Assembly: GCA_938028765.1 (NCBI GenBank)
Contig: CALIZF010000007.1
Span: 1-35,106, forward strand
Source of the DNA: an uncultured Paracoccaceae bacterium
GTDB lineage: Bacteria > Pseudomonadota > Alphaproteobacteria > Rhodobacterales > Rhodobacteraceae
Length of the DNA stretch: 35,106 nt
Reading direction: 5' to 3'
The position numbers were made by a program, and so were the translations under genes. This document shows positions 33,837 through 35,106 of this stretch, piece after piece (position 1 is the first letter of the stretch; each line of letters begins with the position of its first letter). Below the pieces are notes generated by a model. The model was not told where the DNA came from, made no database searches, and saw nothing but the letters and a program-made list of their open reading frames with translations.

Positions 33837-35033
33837 ATGCGGGTGCTGATCATCGGGGCCGGCCAGGCCGGCGTGGCTCTGGCGGCGGCGCTTCGCGCGG
33901 GCGGGCACGACGGGCCGGTGACCCTGATCGGGGCCGAACCCGTCGCCCCCTACCAGCGCCCGCCGCTGACCAAAGCCTACCTTCTGGGCGAGATGCCGCT
34001 CGACCGGCTGCTCTTGCGCGGCGCGGACTGGTACGGCCACAACGGGATCGACCTTGTCACCGGCGCGCCCGTCACCGCCATCGACCGCGCGGCGCGTACG
34101 GTGACGGCCGGCGGGGAAACCTTCGCCTGGGACGCGCTCGCGCTGACAACAGGCGCCGCGCCCCGCCGCCTGCCCGCAGCCATCGGCGGCGCCCTGCCGG
34201 GGCTGCACTATGTGCGAACGCTCGCGGACGTGGACGCGCTCGCCCCCGCGTTCGTGCCCGGTGCCCGGCTTCTGGTGATCGGCGGCGGCTACATCGGGCT
34301 CGAGGTGGCGGCGGTCGCAGCCAAGCGCGGGCTTGCCGTCACGCTGATCGAGGCCGCCCCCCGCATCCTCGCCCGCGTCGCCTGCGCCGAGACGGCGGAC
34401 TGGTTCCGCGCGCTCCACCGGGGCCATGGCGTCACGATCCGCGAAGGCATGGGCCTCACCCGCCTGACGGGCGAGACGCGCGTGACCGGCGCCGAACTGG
34501 CGGACGGCACGCAGATCGCCTGCGACCTCGCGGTGGCCGGCATCGGCATCGTGCCGGACACGGCCCTGGCCGCCGCCGCGGGGCTTGCGCTCGACGACGG
34601 CATCGCCGCCGACGCCTTCGGCCGCACCGCGGACCCGGCCGTCTGGACGGCGGGGGACTGCGCGAGCTTTCCCCACGCCGGGGGCCGGCTCCGCCTCGAG
34701 TCGGTGCCGAACGCCATCGCCATGGCCGAATGCGTCGCGGCCAACATCCTCGGCGCGATGCGCCCCTATGTGCCCGAACCCTGGTTCTGGTCCGACCAGT
34801 ACGATGTCAAGCTTCAGATCGCGGGCCTCGGCACCGGCGCCACCCGGATCGTCGTGCGCGACGCCGCCCCGGCCCGGTCGCACTGGTACTACGCCGGCGA
34901 CCGCCTGATCGCGGTGGACGCGATGAACGACCCGCGCGCCTTCATGATCGCCCGCCGCCTGATCGCCGCCGCCAAGTCCCCCCCGCCCGAGGCGGCGGCA
35001 GACCCGGCCTCTGACCTCAGATCCTTTCTCTGA
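33837..35033 (+). CDS. ferredoxin-reductase-like FAD/NAD(P) oxidoreductase
   Basis: 398 residues. It has the two-dinucleotide-domain fold of putidaredoxin/rhodocoxin/terpredoxin reductases: FAD motif IIGAGQAGVALAAALR (5-20), PYQRPPLTKAYL (38-49), NAD motif VIGGGYIGLEVAAVAAKRG (about 143-161), TAGDCA, and a C-terminal reductase_C domain with EPWFWSDQYDVKLQIAG. It probably passes electrons from NAD(P)H to a [2Fe-2S] ferredoxin for a P450 or dioxygenase; no such partner gene is visible. The start at 33837 is the first ATG behind a purine-rich AGAGGGAA. The last 18 residues are an Ala/Pro tail. Confidence 0.92.
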   Translation: MRVLIIGAGQAGVALAAALRAGGHDGPVTLIGAEPVAPYQRPPLTKAYLLGEMPLDRLLLRGADWYGHNGIDLVTGAPVTAIDRAARTVTAGGETFAWDALALTTGAAPRRLPAAIGGALPGLHYVRTLADVDALAPAFVPGARLLVIGGGYIGLEVAAVAAKRGLAVTLIEAAPRILARVACAETADWFRALHRGHGVTIREGMGLTRLTGETRVTGAELADGTQIACDLAVAGIGIVPDTALAAAAGLALDDGIAADAFGRTADPAVWTAGDCASFPHAGGRLRLESVPNAIAMAECVAANILGAMRPYVPEPWFWSDQYDVKLQIAGLGTGATRIVVRDAAPARSHWYYAGDRLIAVDAMNDPRAFMIARRLIAAAKSPPPEAAADPASDLRSFL

Positions 35034-35081
35034 CCGCGGTTCCTTCCTCTCACTTCATCGTGTCCGAAATACTCCGGGGGT

Positions 35082-35100
35082 CCGGGGGCGGCGCCCCCGG
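35082..35100. repeat. GC-rich hairpin at the right edge
   Basis: CCGGGGGC-GGC-GCCCCCGG, an 8-bp perfect stem with a 3-nt loop, preceded by GAAATACTCCGGGGGT. Similar 'AAATACTCCGGGGG...GCCCCCGG' strings occur often between genes in Rhodobacteraceae from memory, so this may be one copy of a dispersed intergenic element or a T-less terminator behind the flavoprotein gene. Confidence 0.55.
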
Positions 35101-35106
35101 CCTCCC

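Overview
The window is very GC-rich and comes from an alphaproteobacterium, most probably a member of the Rhodobacteraceae/Rhodobacterales. Pointers are a 407-residue 5-aminolevulinate synthase with its PLP lysine at position 248, as in Rhodobacter HemA; an FnrL-type box in front of it; a run argS / SPOR protein / nagZ / scpA / scpB; a holin plus GH108 endolysin pair like the lysis genes used by gene transfer agents in this family; and an OlsB ornithine-lipid acyltransferase. Almost all of it is compact chromosomal housekeeping DNA with overlapping or closely spaced genes.

Layout, left to right. (1) 135-6862: olsB (-) is divergent from msrB (+), followed by argS, a SPOR-domain membrane protein, nagZ, scpA, scpB and a 73-residue protein, all (+). 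nagZ/scpA/scpB overlap head to tail and link peptidoglycan recycling to the condensin-type SMC partners. (2) 6870-11321: a (-) block with ispG, a RodZ-like HTH/membrane protein, hemA and a secreted DUF4189-like protein. (3) 11438-12829: an M20 dipeptidase (+). (4) 12886-15551: a (-) block argC, ccmE, endolysin, holin. (5) 15873-17582: efp (-) divergent from epmA (+), which lysylates EF-P. (6) 17794-23023: a (-) block with a fused indolepyruvate oxidoreductase, a PlsC-like acyltransferase and murI; a LysR gene (+) is divergent from the oxidoreductase. A perfect 10-bp inverted repeat lies exactly over the oxidoreductase promoter. (7) 24066-26230: the only clearly decayed stretch. It has an orphan strong terminator (possible small RNA), a tRNA with anticodon CAU, about 540 bp without recognisable coding, and an adenylate/guanylate-cyclase-like pseudogene with three amber stops and one homopolymer frameshift. 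(8) 26232-32101: a (-) block with an SHMT-like PLP enzyme, an MFS transporter, aroQ, an SDR and metG. (9) 32229-35033: an NTF2-like protein and a GNAT (+), translationally coupled; a peroxiredoxin (-); and a ferredoxin-reductase-like flavoprotein (+). The right edge ends in a GC-rich hairpin.

I do not see a defence island, CRISPR array, IS element, prophage or dedicated novel multigene system. The most useful observations are regulatory (operator over the oxidoreductase promoter, FnrL box at hemA), the lysis pair isolated from any phage or GTA structural genes, the decayed cyclase with substituted purine-binding residues, the SHMT-like enzyme with altered active-site motifs, and a possible small RNA downstream of lysR.
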